From Candolleomyces eurysporus (lineage: Eukaryota > Basidiomycota > Agaricomycetes > Agaricales > Psathyrellaceae): DNA of 64,000 nt. The notes beneath the pieces are model-generated. The model searched no databases. It saw only the letters and a list, made by a program, of their open reading frames with translations, and had not been told where the DNA came from. Both the position numbers and the translations under genes were made by a program. Location: NCBI GenBank assembly GCA_027579435.1, contig JANBPK010001474.1, forward strand, positions 62,001-126,000, written 5' to 3'. Below are positions 1-10,795 of the stretch, piece by piece (within the stretch, counting starts at the first letter, position 1; every line of letters begins with the position of its first letter).

Positions 1-1049
1 CCTCAAACGTCGACATCTTTCGAGGCCTTCATGGGGTTCGAGAGGTTTGTCTCAAGAGGTATCGAGTGCTCAGGCAGTCTCAGTCATACCCCCTTCCGGG
101 AACACTTGGTTGAGGTAGGCAATTTCCCGGAGATCTTCATGCTGAACGACTTTGTTCATGTTCTTTTGTCAGTCTCTGATTCGAGAAATGATTATCTGGT
201 ATAATCATCGCCACCCTAACCTTCTTCCCTTCGAGGGTGTCTTCCAACCCGATGACGACTTTGAGAGAGTTTATCTCGTCTCACCGTACCATGCGAACGG
301 AACAGTCATGGAATATCTGAAGAAGTACCCCAGTGTAGAGAGGCGTTTACTGGTCCGTTGAATTCCATTTGCCACGCCATGATGATATACTCATGGATAT
401 GGTTTCTATAGCTCTTGGACGTCCTTTCTGGCCTTTCATACCTCCATAGGAACAACATTGTCCATGGAGACATCAAAGGCGCCAACGTTCTCGTCGATGC
501 CCAAGGCAGAGCTTGTCTAGCAGACCTAGGGTTGTCGCGGCTCAGGGACGCCCAAATCCTCACATGGACATCTATCCAATCAACCATTGCACCATGGGGA
601 ACCCTTCACTGGCAAGCACCTGAGCTTTTATCAGCGCAATTGCAGGACCAGGAACACATTCCTCCCCCTACTACCTTCAGTGACATGTACGCTTTTGGTT
701 GCTTGGCTTACGAGGTGATTTGTACTGCGCCCTATAAGCCTTTAACCTGATATTGACACCGCTATAGATCTTCACCGGCCTTTTTCCCTTCGAGGAGCTG
801 TGGACCCGCGGTCGGAGTTACATTCAAGTATACAGAGTGATCTCAACACAGGTTGTTTTGCACGGAAGACGACCTCAGATGCCTGCAGCCGATAGCCCTG
901 CGTACTCGTGCTACGGCTTGACCGACAGCATCTGGGATATGATGGAGAAGTGCTGGGACCGCGAAGCCAGGCACAGACCGTCGGCCGACAGCCTCTCCAA
1001 GCTTCCCTACTTGGTGGATGTCCCCGACGACCGTTCGGTTCGTGAGTGA
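1..1049 (+). pseudogene. TKL-like protein kinase, 5' end outside window, frameshifted
   Basis: The 3' two-thirds of a kinase of the same family as those at 5428-7228 and 12717-14275. Exons read about 1-113, 169-352, 412-714 and 768-1049. Visible parts are the ATP-lysine segment (VCLKRYR), the catalytic loop HGDIKGAN (Arg of HRD replaced by Gly), DLG in place of DFG, and the APE motif as APELL. Compared with the intact copy at 6235-6299, the first exon carries one extra base in a C run near 90-95. This puts a TGA just before the intron donor at about 115. The break could be real decay or a homopolymer read error, because the downstream exons are otherwise intact. The gene begins upstream of the window. 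It lies tail-to-tail with a decayed enoyl-CoA hydratase copy, the same arrangement as in the intact unit at 5428-8576. Confidence 0.7.
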
Positions 1050-1464
1050 TGGGATCCGGGTCAGCGCATTTGACCACCGTTCATGCGAGCAACAACGTTC
1101 CCCGCGATCACATCATCATGGGCCGGGCGTTCTCTTTTTTCATTCATTATTCTTTGTTTTGTCTCCTCTTATATGTCACTATGCCGTCTCTATTCTTTCT
1201 TTTGGCCCTCGGTTTCACTAACCTAGACTCACAGTTTGATAGCTAGCCATTTCTCTTTCCCCCCAATCTTCTCTCTACGCTATCTTCAGGTGTTCTTTGT
1301 TTCTAATGGTCTCGTGTAATTAACGCTTCTCCTCTGCATCATTCCTAAACGTCGAATTTTGCCGTTGCTGTATATGGTGACATACATTCATATTCAATCG
1401 CTTATAATTATGATTCTCATCGTCTGTCCTGGCTGAGATCTGAGAAGCATTCCGCATCTCAGCT
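1050..1464. other. Intergenic, between convergent kinase and hydratase relic
   Basis: Pyrimidine-rich 3' flank shared by the two convergent genes. I see no coding or RNA signal. Confidence 0.5.
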
Positions 1465-2198
1465 TCAAAGTTTTGCTCTGGCAGCGGCGTCGTGTATGAA
1501 TGTGTTAGTCGTACGTGTGTCCCTTCGTATATCTTTGAGTGTGTCTCGGTAGAGGTCATGCCAAAACGAAAGCAATCGAGTGAGTGGTCCATTCCATTCC
1601 AGACGACAGGAAGACGATCCACCAACCTTGATGAGACCCCACACGCCAGCTTGTGCGTTCCCGCTAATTCTCTCGGCCACTTCTTCAGCTTTGGCGAGAA
1701 CAACAGCAGTGTTTCCGCTGGCAATGTGGTCGAGGATTTCAGCGGCCAGCGCCTCTGGAGGAGTGAACCGGTAGCAACGCGATCCGGCGCTGAAGTCTGT
1801 GATCGCCGATCTTGGCACGGAGGATAGCAGCAAAAGAGAGAGGCCAGTGAGCACCGAAGTGAACCTATGGTGAAATGATAGCATTTAATTGAGTGATTTA
1901 GGAGAAACGAAGATTGGGCAGGGTTTCTCTGACCTCGTTCATACACAGCCAGGCATTACGCTTGCTACCGTCAGTCATGACGCGGTAGTCGCAAGTGAGA
2001 GAGCATCATGCCTCCGGCGAAGCTATGACCGTTGATGGCAGCAATGGTAGGGATAGGGAGAATGGAGGGTATATCAACGTTTTCAAAAGGGTGGGAGTAA
2101 CGCAGCTAGAACTCACTTGGGAAAGTGAGAAGCTAGCTTCGTAAGGAGTGGGTTGAAAGTGGCTGGGCGGTTCTCAAGATCAATATGTTACCTCAGTC
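1465..2198 (-). pseudogene. Truncated enoyl-CoA hydratase/isomerase copy, C-terminal half
   Basis: Closely matches the intact gene at 7378-8576 over its 3' exons, including the AAARAKL C-terminus (AKL is a PTS1 peroxisomal signal). The 5' exons are missing: similarity stops near 2198, where sequence from the kinase family begins. Against the intact copy there is a 5-base deletion around 1775-1790, between the segments DHRLQR and RFTPPEAL, which breaks the frame. Both faults make this a non-functional duplicate. Confidence 0.75.
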
Positions 2199-2425
2199 AT
2201 GCAGTTGCACAGAGTGATAAGAGAGGTTACGCGAGGAGGACGACCCCGGAAGCCCAGCCAGTAACCCAGCCTACTCGTGCTATGACTTGACTGACAGGAT
2301 TTGGGAGATGATGGTGATGTGCTGGGCAGGCGAAGCCAAGCTGAGACTCGGACCATCCGTCGACGACCTCTCCAAGCTTCCCTACTTGATGGTCCCCGAC
2401 GACCGTTTGGGAGAGAAATGGATCG
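2199..2425 (+). pseudogene. Relic of TKL-like kinase C-terminus
   Basis: Recognisable similarity to the last kinase exon at about 7005-7228: the region of YGLTDAIWEMMVMCWAGEAKLRPSAD and the final DDRSVGE stretch. It is interrupted by stops and small indels, and only the last exon remains. It is fused at about 2199 to the truncated hydratase copy, which marks a recombination breakpoint. Confidence 0.65.
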
Positions 2426-2544
2426 GTGGTTATTATCCTTTCATTAGACTTTGATTTATCCTACTTTATGTTTTGTTGTCAATAGCTATGGCCGCAACTT
2501 ATCTGTTATAAATGTTCGTACTGTCGGAGTATGGCGGGCCCCTC

Positions 2545-2745
2545 GTTTCGGAGTTTGGCTCTGGCAGCAGCGTCGTGTATAAACGCACGACTCGTGCGGT
2601 CCTTTTCGCTGTAGCATGACCTCTACCGAGACACGCTCAAGCACGCAGCGAGGGCGACGGAAGAGAGAGGCAAGCGGGCGTCGAAGTGGCCCTATACTAG
2701 TAATGGTAAAACGTAGCGGGTAGGCGTTGCGCTTGCTAACGCGGG
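2545..2745 (-). pseudogene. Relic of enoyl-CoA hydratase 3' exons with internal inversion
   Basis: Bases 2545-2600 match the 3' end of the hydratase gene (the AAARAKL-coding region near 7380-7420). A short piece at about 2615-2642 matches the next segment of that gene in the opposite orientation, and 2645-2745 resumes weak similarity in the original orientation. There is no usable frame. It is the third and most decayed partner of the kinase-hydratase unit. Confidence 0.5.
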
Positions 2746-5364
2746 GCGTCCGCTCAGGCGATCAGTACTCAGTTTCGAAGATGAGCAAATATTCCACGAA
2801 CGCTTCAGGGGAGATTGAGCTAAGAATTGAAACCCGTGATTCCACTGCTCAATTGAGACGTACTGAATGAGGTTGCATCTTGTGAGCGCATTGAACCGTG
2901 GCGTGTTTATGAAGTCTTGTCGTTTCGATTTGATTCCAATTGCCTGATTAGCACGCTTGTCAAAAGGCTGTGGCCTCGAGTCTCTCGGGCTGCTTTGAGC
3001 CCGCAGACAATACAAAAAAAAACCTTTTTGGCCAGACGCTATCCTCCAAGGAGACGGGATCAGCCTGATGCACACTTACTGGGGACGCCATATCGATAGC
3101 ACGAGGTGAGCTGGGTCTGCCTCATTGAAGACAGTCATTTAGCGATAAGGTAAGCATGGTGAAACGCGGTGGAAGAAGGGACATCTCTCTACATGGTCGC
3201 CTTTGGTACCCCTAATCCCGGCTACGAAAAAAGCATCTGGAAAGGGGTGATTGCGGGTATTTCGTCCTGCGGCGCTGTATGATATTGACAGTCCCATGGT
3301 ACGATGGCTCGGACAACTTTGCTACTCGCTACAGCAAGTTTTGAATGAGAATCCTTTTCCGTGGTCTTACATGCGGCAGCCGAGGATCCTGCCAGAATGT
3401 CTGAAGAATCAGTTTGGTCGTTTCTGGTGTCAACGCTCGACGGTAGAAATTTTTAAAGAGAGGCCGGGAGGCTAGAATGGCGATGGGATGAATCGAAGCT
3501 CAATGTTAACTGAAACAAGGAAACACGCACCCAAGCCTCTGTCTCAAAGTTCTAGAAAAGGACAGTGGGAGAAAGGAACATCGGAGGGTGTACCATACTA
3601 CCATTGTTGGAATTTGGTTTGCGTAAGCTCTCGTGCCTACATGCATTTCGCTCTGAGGCAAACCGTGAGTTGGAAGTTGGGAGCCTGGATACATGATGAA
3701 GGGTAATGGTGGGCTAACGGGACAGCCTCAAAATTAAATTGCAAACTGCGGTTATGCAGGATTTTTGGTTGTGGCATTCCCAGGGTGGACGGTCACGGAT
3801 CCAGGTACCATTGATACATGAAACGATATGGTCTTCAAGGTTTAGATTCTTGATTGCCAGTGCGGTGCGTTGTGTGTAAATGGCATGAGGTTGGATGTTG
3901 AAAGTTGCTATGATCCTGGCGATTCCTGCAGGGAGGCATTCCCTCCATTCGGAATAGTTCAGATAGGCCTCATTGCTCACCTACATGTAGTACGAAACAG
4001 AGAGTCAGCGCATATTAGCTTTTCGCCCCATAGATGAAACGTGCATATTCTTGAAACATGCCTCGTTGCATCGAAGGTAAAGCCTAGCAGCCCCAGGACG
4101 TCAGTACACAGAGATGAGGGCGGTAGCCCAGACCAGATTGTTCCTGGTATTCATCGACGCATTCATTCCTCGTGTCTCAGAGAAAGGGATGATCTGCCGT
4201 TTCTATGATATGATATGACAAGAGGGACAATGTGAAAGGTCAACCACTTCGGGCACGCACACGGTGGATTCGTCCGCTTCGTCGTCCAGCGGGCAATTGA
4301 AGATGCCGGTCTGCGTCGATGAAGATTAACAGTCAAAGGCCAAGGGCGGTTAAGTTTGAAACATTTGATGGAATAAAATTCGTTTCTGGGCGGGTTAACC
4401 TCCATGCTCGGCCTAGTAGATGATAATAAGATCCTGTGCTTTGATCCTAGATTTGTTGCGCATGCCCTCGAAGCCGCGATGATCTTGCTCCTTATTGTGC
4501 ACATTCACAATTTCCGAGTTGTGAATGTGCACAATTTCCGAGTGGTCTGGCGGAATCGAAGATAGTTTGTCATCGCATCGGCATTGAAAACAGCATCACC
4601 GCAGACAGACAAGACACTGCGGGCCCCGATCCCTAAGGCCTACACTCTTGCAAACGTTGGTCACAAATATCGGTGAAGCTTGATGGGCGTGTACGAGTGC
4701 TATCGAAGGGGTGTTTCAAAGGGCCACTGGCCTCGCGGCATCCGGGATCGTCAATGGAGCGGACAATGGGCTTGCCAGTGATGATTCAGTTGATCTTCAT
4801 TCAGCCTGAACAAATGAACCTCGAGGGTTTCAACGCCGGACGCAGTTGGGAATGACCGAAGATCCTGCAACGTGGTGATGCATGCTGCATGATGATTGTC
4901 GGTCTCCTTTGCTTCTCACCATGCTCAGCTCGAGATCTCAGCGCTGAGCAGCCCTACCAGTCCAAACAAGCGTTATTTCGCCGAGACGAATTTGGCTCGA
5001 CTTCCGCAAGGCAAGGAAGGTGGCCGACACCATCTTTAAAGACCCGACCTCGAAGTCTGTCCCAACTTCGCCGTGAGTGCTACAATCAAAATTAGTTCTA
5101 TAAATAGGAGGAGCCGAGCCTTCAGGAACGTTATTGTTTGGCACGTCGTTTATATCACCCCTTTTTGGTGTCCACTCTGGGGCCTGTCGTCATCCCCAAC
5201 TCGTGCCCTCCACCTTGCCATGTTTCAGGAAGCCGAATGCGTCAGTGTATGTGGCCCAGCCGACAACCAAACTCTGCATAACCGACTGTTACGCTTCATG
5301 CACATGTATCCTCGCGGCGCATGGTTCGCCTTGCGATATACCACACAGGTGATGCATCTAAGAG
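2746..5364. other. Gene-poor accessory region
   Basis: About 2.6 kb without a convincing gene. Open frames are short, overlap on both strands and show no recognisable domain or intron chain. The only clear structure is a 17-bp inverted repeat at 4494-4535, listed separately. Confidence 0.5.
4494..4535. repeat. Perfect 17-bp inverted repeat with 8-bp spacer
   Basis: The arm ATTGTGCACATTCACAA at 4494-4510 is exactly complementary to 4519-4535. The spacer TTTCCGAG is repeated almost directly after the second arm. This can form a hairpin and is also a partial direct repeat. I see no attached gene, so its function is unknown. Confidence 0.85.
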
Positions 5365-5372
5365 TATATAAG
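5365..5372 (+). promoter_or_regulatory. Probable TATA box of kinase 2
   Basis: TATATAAG about 55-63 bases before the ATG at 5428. This spacing would put transcription start after an alternative ATG at 5375 (which stops at once) and favours the 5428 start. Confidence 0.45.
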
Positions 5373-5427
5373 CCATGGGTCATTGATCGATTCCCAACGT
5401 TCACTCTCGGGGGCCCAAGAGACTCTA

Positions 5428-7228
5428 ATGCAACCCCAGAATCTTGACTTCTCCTCTGCCCACCCTCCTACGTCATGGGTTTCCTCAGACTTGTCCAGCT
5501 CTAACTCTCAGGCCCCGCCAAGTGGCATGGATATGGTACCCGAAGCTTTCTTGTTCAAAAGAAAGAGGCGGAGGCGAGGCCACAAAATCGCTCTCGAACC
5601 CTTGGTCACTGGGGACGCTCTTCAGGTTGCGTCACGATCACCTGTCACATCTATGTCTCCGGATTCTGTCCTGCAACATTTCTGCAGTGACACCAACAAA
5701 CCTTCAGGCTCTACCACGCATGGTTTACTTTCAGCACCGCATCAGTCCAGACCCTCGACCTCGCCAGACTTCCTCGTTACACCAATCCAACCTGATCGAC
5801 GCTCACGGTGGGACCAGCTAGAGGAAGGTCTGAAAGATCTCGATATCTCAGGTTATCAAGAAAATCTGCAAGTGGCCCAGCAGGATCTCTTCTCCCTGGT
5901 GGACTCGATTCTTTCCACCAGGAAGTCTTATCGACGCTTGCTCCAATATCGGGGCGACCAGGCACAATTGTTAATTAACGCGTTACAATGGGTAAGCGAC
6001 CTCTTTTATATAGGCCCTCTCCCAAACTCACTAGCCTGGAGTTTCTTTGCGTCCACCCGGCTTTAGAAGGCCACCAGAGGAGAAAGTTCATGAAGGCCCT
6101 CCTACGACTTTCGAAACGCGCCAAACTCCTTCCCAAATCGTTCATTCTCGCAGGCGTACCAGAAATAGGTGAAGTGATCATTGAAACACCGAGCGTTGAT
6201 ATCTTTCGAGGCCTTTATAGAGGTCGAGAGGTTTGTCTGAAGAAATATCGAGTTCTCAGACGCTCTCAGTCAAACACTATTCGGGAAGACTTGATTGAGG
6301 TATGTATGGTTCCCCACATCCACGTATTGAACGACTTCATTCACGATCTGTGGTCAGCTCCTGACCAGAGAGGCGACCTTATTGTATAACACCAGCCACC
6401 CTAACCTTCTTCCCTTCGAGGGCATCTTCCAGCCCAATAACGACTTTGAGAGAACGTACCTGGTCTCGCCATTCCAAACGAACGGAACGGTCGTGGAATA
6501 TCTCAAGAGATACCCCAATGTAGAGAGACGTTTACTGGTTCGTCGAACATCCTTTACTTCATAAGGATATACTCAAGGACAAGGTTACTATAGGTCTTGG
6601 ACGTCCTTTCTTGCCTTTCCTACCTCCATAAGAACAACATCGTTCATGGAGACATCAAAGGCACTAACGTTCTCATCGATTCTCGAGGCAAAGCCTGCCT
6701 AGCGGATCTGGGACTGTCGAGGCTTATCGACACCCAGATCCTCACATGGTCATCCATCCAGTCGACAATCCCACCCTGGGGATCCCTTCTCTGGCAAGCA
6801 CCAGAGCTCTTGTCGGCACAGTTGCAGTACCAGGGACACTTTCCTCCCCCAACCCCCTCCAGTGACATGTATGCTTTTGGTTGCTTGACTTACGAGGTCA
6901 GTTGTACTATCAACAACCATCAACTCTGATATTGACGTTACTTCAGATGTTCACTGGCCTTCTCCCCTTTGAGGAGCTGCCGACCCGCGGTCGAAGTTAC
7001 ATACAGCTGCACAGAATGCTATCGACAGAGGTTGTTACGCGTGGAAGACGACCCCAGAAGCCTGCGATCGATAGCCCTGCGTACTTGTGCTACGGCTTGA
7101 CCGACGCCATCTGGGAGATGATGGTGATGTGCTGGGCTGGCGAAGCCAAGCTGAGACCATCAGCCGATGACCTCTCCAAGCTTTCCTGCTTGGTGGATGT
7201 CCTTGACGACCGTTCAGTTGGAGAGTGA
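5428..7228 (+). CDS. TKL-like protein kinase with atypical catalytic motifs (intact copy)
   Basis: Five exons (5428-5981, 6035-6299, 6358-6537, 6594-6896, 6947-7228) give about 527 residues. Residues 1-160 are Ser/Pro-rich with a basic KRKRRRRGHK patch. A conserved PIQPDRRSRWDQLEE segment and a helical region follow, then a kinase domain from about 238 to the end. The ATP lysine is near K254, in VCLKKYR. The glycine loop is degenerate. The catalytic loop is HGDIKGTN (H351-G352-D353), so the HRD arginine is replaced by glycine, and DFG is DLG. APELL is present. The first intron is best read with donor GTTACA at 5982, because the stronger-looking GTAAGC donor 10 bases later breaks the frame in both this and the minus-strand copy. 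Substrate is unknown. The family is widely expanded in Agaricomycetes; I infer signalling or pseudokinase-like roles. Confidence 0.85.
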
Positions 7229-7377
7229 ATCACGGCGGCGGCCCATTCTCGCAGACATTCCTACATGTTGAAATGATACTACTGCTTATCCTAAGTACTG
7301 ATAGGCATGTATAAATATTTTACAGTTGCTATTCATTCCCTCATCTGTCGTGGCTCAATATTATGACGCATCTCGCT

Positions 7378-8576
7378 TCAAAGTTTCGCTCTGGCAGCAG
7401 CGTCGTGTATGAACGCATTAGTCGTACGTGTGTCCCTTCCAATGTCCTTAAGCGTGTCTCGGTAGAGGTCATACTAAAACAAAAGCCCATCGAGTGAGTA
7501 ATCCATTCCATCCTAGACGACAGCAATGACGATGCACCAACCTTGATGAGACCCCATACACCGGCTTGGGCGTTCCCGCTAATTCTCTCAGCCACTTCCT
7601 CAGCTTTGGCGAGGACAGCAGCAGTGTTTCCGTTGACGATGTGGTCGAGGATTCCAGCGGCCAGAGCCTCTGGGGGAGTGAACCGGTGGCCCTCAAGAGC
7701 TATCTGGCGCTGAAGTCTGTGATCCCCGACCTTGGCACGGAGGATAGCAGCGAACGAGAGTGGCCAGTGAGCACCGAAGTGAACCTGTGGTGAAGTGATA
7801 GCATTTAATTGAGTGATTTAGGAGAAACGAAGATTGGGCAGGGTTTCTCTGACCTCGTTCATACACAGCCAGGCATTACGCTTGCTACCGTCAGTCATAA
7901 CGCGGTAGTCGCAAGTGAGAGAGAGCATCATGCCTCCGGCGAAGCTATGGCCGTTGATGGCAGCAATAGTAGGGACTGGGAGAATGAAGGTTATATCAAC
8001 GTTTTCAAAAGGGTGAGAGTAACTCGGCCAGAACTCACTTGGGAAAGTGAGAAGCCTAGTAAGGAGTGGGTTGAAAGTGGCTGGGCGGTTCCCAAGATCA
8101 ATATGTTACCTCAACACAGCTTAGGCGGGTCGGACTTACAAGGGAAGAAGTTGAAATCCTTGACGCTGTTCTCAAAGTCAAGGCCTGCATTGCATTGAAG
8201 TTACCTGAGGCTCTCGGTGGCCAACCGAAACACACATACCATTGCTAAAGAACTTGTCCTGGTCTCGCCTTCCAACAATGATGAGGGCGCCCTTACCCAG
8301 TTCCTTCTTCTTGGTCTCGTTGGCCTTTGCCCACTGTGCTCTCCATTGTCTCTCAACCTCGTCGAGGGCGGGCATGATACCCTTGGTGATAAACTCAACG
8401 GTCAAACGGTTGTCTTGACCATTCTTGAGCTCAATGACCCATATGTATGGTTTGGCTGTGTGGATGGGTCAGTGAACGTTGCGCCCAGGCGGCCGGAGCT
8501 GAGCAAGAGACGTACGTCGAGTGATTTCCAGGAACGGAGATGGGGAGTTTGCGGGGTAGGTCAGTGGAGTGGCCAT
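7378..8576 (-). CDS. Enoyl-CoA hydratase/isomerase family protein, peroxisomal (PTS1)
   Basis: Crotonase-fold enzyme acting on enoyl-CoA, probably in peroxisomal fatty-acid beta-oxidation (hydratase or delta3-delta2 isomerase). ATG at 8576 opens MATPLTYPANSPSP. Later exons read KPYIWVIELKNGQDNRLT, a block with KFFSNGLDF, then PTIAAINGHSFAGGMMLSLT, the classic CoA-binding oxyanion-hole segment. The C-terminus is HDAAARAKL; AKL is a type 1 peroxisomal targeting signal. Introns are about 50-70 nt with normal borders. Long spacing between blocks suggests an insertion typical of fungal isomerase-like members. It is tail-to-tail with kinase 2 (stops 149 bases apart), and the pair has been duplicated to the left. 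Hydratase versus isomerase activity cannot be decided by eye. Confidence 0.85.
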
Positions 8577-8892
8577 AGGTATGTAGTAGAGTGAAGAGCG
8601 TTATGTGTGGTATTATACGCTGGTCCTGGAAATACAACTACCGTTCAACCGGTCCATGTGATTCACCTCTTGATCAAAATACGGCTTGATGAACAAGAAT
8701 ATTAATTCGTCGAATGTCCTGGTGGTCATAGGTTCAGATACATTCACTCTGAATGTAATTGAGTATGACGATAATCAGCGTCGGTGGCTAGCCTTGAACC
8801 GACTAGTATTTGAGATAACCGTCGCCTCCGTCGCCACGCTGATCTCACCCAGCGCGAGCAAAACAAGGCAAAACAACCACTCTCTTTCTACC

Positions 8893-9234
8893 ATGACGAG
8901 CCAGGAGCAGGCCATTGCTAAAGTCAAAGGTACGTCCTTCGAGTTAATGTTATTTCTGCATGTACTAAAACTCAAAATTGCAGCCCAATTGCAGGAGCGT
9001 GATACCACCTTGCGTGAATCATGGGTGAAGGCAATGGAGGCTCGGCTGGTGCAGGACGAACTCGGAAAGTGTCAAAAGCAGGAGGGTGTCAACCATTATG
9101 AGAACTGCAAGTGGTTGGCAGACAAATACTTGGCTATGATGAAGGAGAACAGGGTGCGTCTACACCCTCATGACACGCCGAACAATGGCTAACCTTTTCC
9201 ACAGCTAAAGGGCTACAAGCAAATAGACGTGTAA
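8893..9234 (+). CDS. NADH:ubiquinone oxidoreductase (complex I) 12 kDa / NDUFB10-type subunit
   Basis: Three exons (8893-8929, 8984-9153, 9205-9234) encode 78 residues: MTSQEQAIAKVKAQLQERD onward. The signature is the paired-cysteine helix region LGKCQKQEGVNHYENCKWL followed by ADKYLAMMKENR and the end LKGYKQIDV. This matches the fungal 12.3 kDa accessory subunit of mitochondrial complex I, the PDSW/NDUFB10 relative, which sits in the membrane arm facing the intermembrane space. It has no cleavable presequence, as is usual for this family. It is short compared with animal homologues. Convergent with the ThuA gene (74 bases between stops). Confidence 0.88.
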
Positions 9235-9307
9235 CACGCTTTGTTCCGTTTCCTTAGTTCTCTCAATCTCATTCACGGCATTACTTTACATTCAATCAAC
9301 AAGACTA

Positions 9308-10795
9308 CTACGAACTCAGGGCTGACAATACCGAAAAGCAGAAAGTAAAAGCAAAATTCAGCGGCACTTTCACCGCTGACGCTACGTTCTCTTCCCTGCT
9401 GACGTTGTTAGCTCGCGGTCATGAAAATCATGCGAATTGCAACTTACAATCCCGTGGAAGTCGAACCCGGGGTAGGGTTCGCATTGCCGGTGCTTGCAGT
9501 ACCACTTGATATCACCTCTTCCCTTGGCTCTGGGTTCCCAACCAAACCACTCGAGTTGAAAGCCCTCGTGGTGTTGGATTGCAATGCCCAGCTAATCCCT
9601 CCGAGAACATGGGAAAGGAATGTTGCATCCTACAGGCACATTCGACGCTCAGACTCCGCTTGTCCATTCTATTCATGTCCACACTTACCTGCCAAGTTTC
9701 GTTGAGGTGTCCGAGGCTGGTGTAAAAGCTTCGCCCAGCGATTCCGCTGGCGTCTACTCCTGCCCCTCGTTCTTGATACCAAGCTTCGAAACAGCACAAT
9801 GATATATTTGCGTGAGTTCCTATTATGAAACACGGTTTCGCGGCACTCACCTAGAGGGTGGGGCGACCCTTGGTCATATCTCCTAGGACCATTGTCTTCA
9901 GGTAAATGTTAGTTTAGTAGACCCAGTGCGAGAGGATCGATTACTCACCAGTGTAGCTGGACTCGTCTGCTGAGAGAATGACGACTGAACCAAGGTCTCG
10001 AGGGTCCGCATCGAAATTGTACCTGGTGGGTATTGATTGCTTTGTTAGAACGCTCATGGCCACTCTGGCAGATGCGGACCGTATTGTACATTTCGTCTCG
10101 GAGAGTCCATGCTTCAGGAACCTCGCTGGTGCTCGGGTGCGTCGGTCCAATTACATTCACGGTCTACAGGCAAAGACACGAGGGTGGTCAGCGTTGAATG
10201 AAGATGTCGATCAAAATGAAATGGATTCAAACTGACAGCTTCTTGGAGATCTGCATGGTAGTCGAATCTTGCGCCTAAATTAGAACATGCGTAGTTAGTA
10301 CTGTTGCCTGGACGTAGAATATCGTCGCGTCGCGTTGAACCGAATAGGGGTGGACACACCAATTTGTCTGACGAAGAAAGTCGTGTTGCGGAGGCTATCA
10401 GAGGCGGAATGGATACCGATAAAGTTTCCTCCATTGTTGAGGTAGTTCTGGAGCGCTGTTTTGCCAGACTCATCGAGAACTACAGCGCCGGGATCTCAGC
10501 CACCCGATTGCTTGACCGAGTAATTAAGAGACTCACCCTCGCCAGTGTTACTTAGGAACACTACCCCATCGTAATTCGCAAGGTTGATATCGTTGAAGTC
10601 AGTTCTATCCTCCGTGTCATCGAATGTGACATTAATCGAAGCGCTGTTGGCTTTCAACGCAGCTATGGCGGTTGGGATGGAATCATGTCGGAAAGCGGCA
10701 GTAGCAGAATAAATGAGAACCCTCGGAGCGAAATGTTGCGCTTGAGCGGTGAATACCGCGAAGGAGAGGAACAGGTACCCGTAAAGGGGCAGCAT
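9308..10795 (-). CDS. Secreted ThuA-like (trehalose-utilisation fold) protein, probable GPI anchor
   Basis: ATG at 10795 starts a signal peptide (MLPLYGYLFLSFAVFTAQA). The ThuA domain follows: RVLIYSATAAFRHDSIPTA, a VVFLSNTGE strand, NNGGNFIGIHSASDS, ARFDYHADL, VNVIGPTHPSTSEVPEAW, VILSADESSY, SPHPLAWYQE, and GRSFYTSLGHLNETWQ, ending HVLGGISWAL. At least eight short introns are needed, and the junctions keep frame (for example GAAAT/GTACAA...CAG/G restores DEMYNFDADP). A reading that stops at 9444 is possible, but a good donor (GTAAGT) and branch site (CTAAC) there splice to a last exon. This adds a Ser-rich linker and a hydrophobic tail (PLNFAFTFCFSVLSALSS), typical of a GPI signal. The substrate is not known; ThuA folds occur in sugar-related proteins. 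Localisation: cell surface. Confidence 0.85.

Noticed and set aside
5375..5383. ATG at 5375 and in-frame ATG at 5383 as starts for kinase 2
   Set aside because: The 5375 ATG stops after three codons, and both lie only a few bases after the TATA box. 5428 is more likely.
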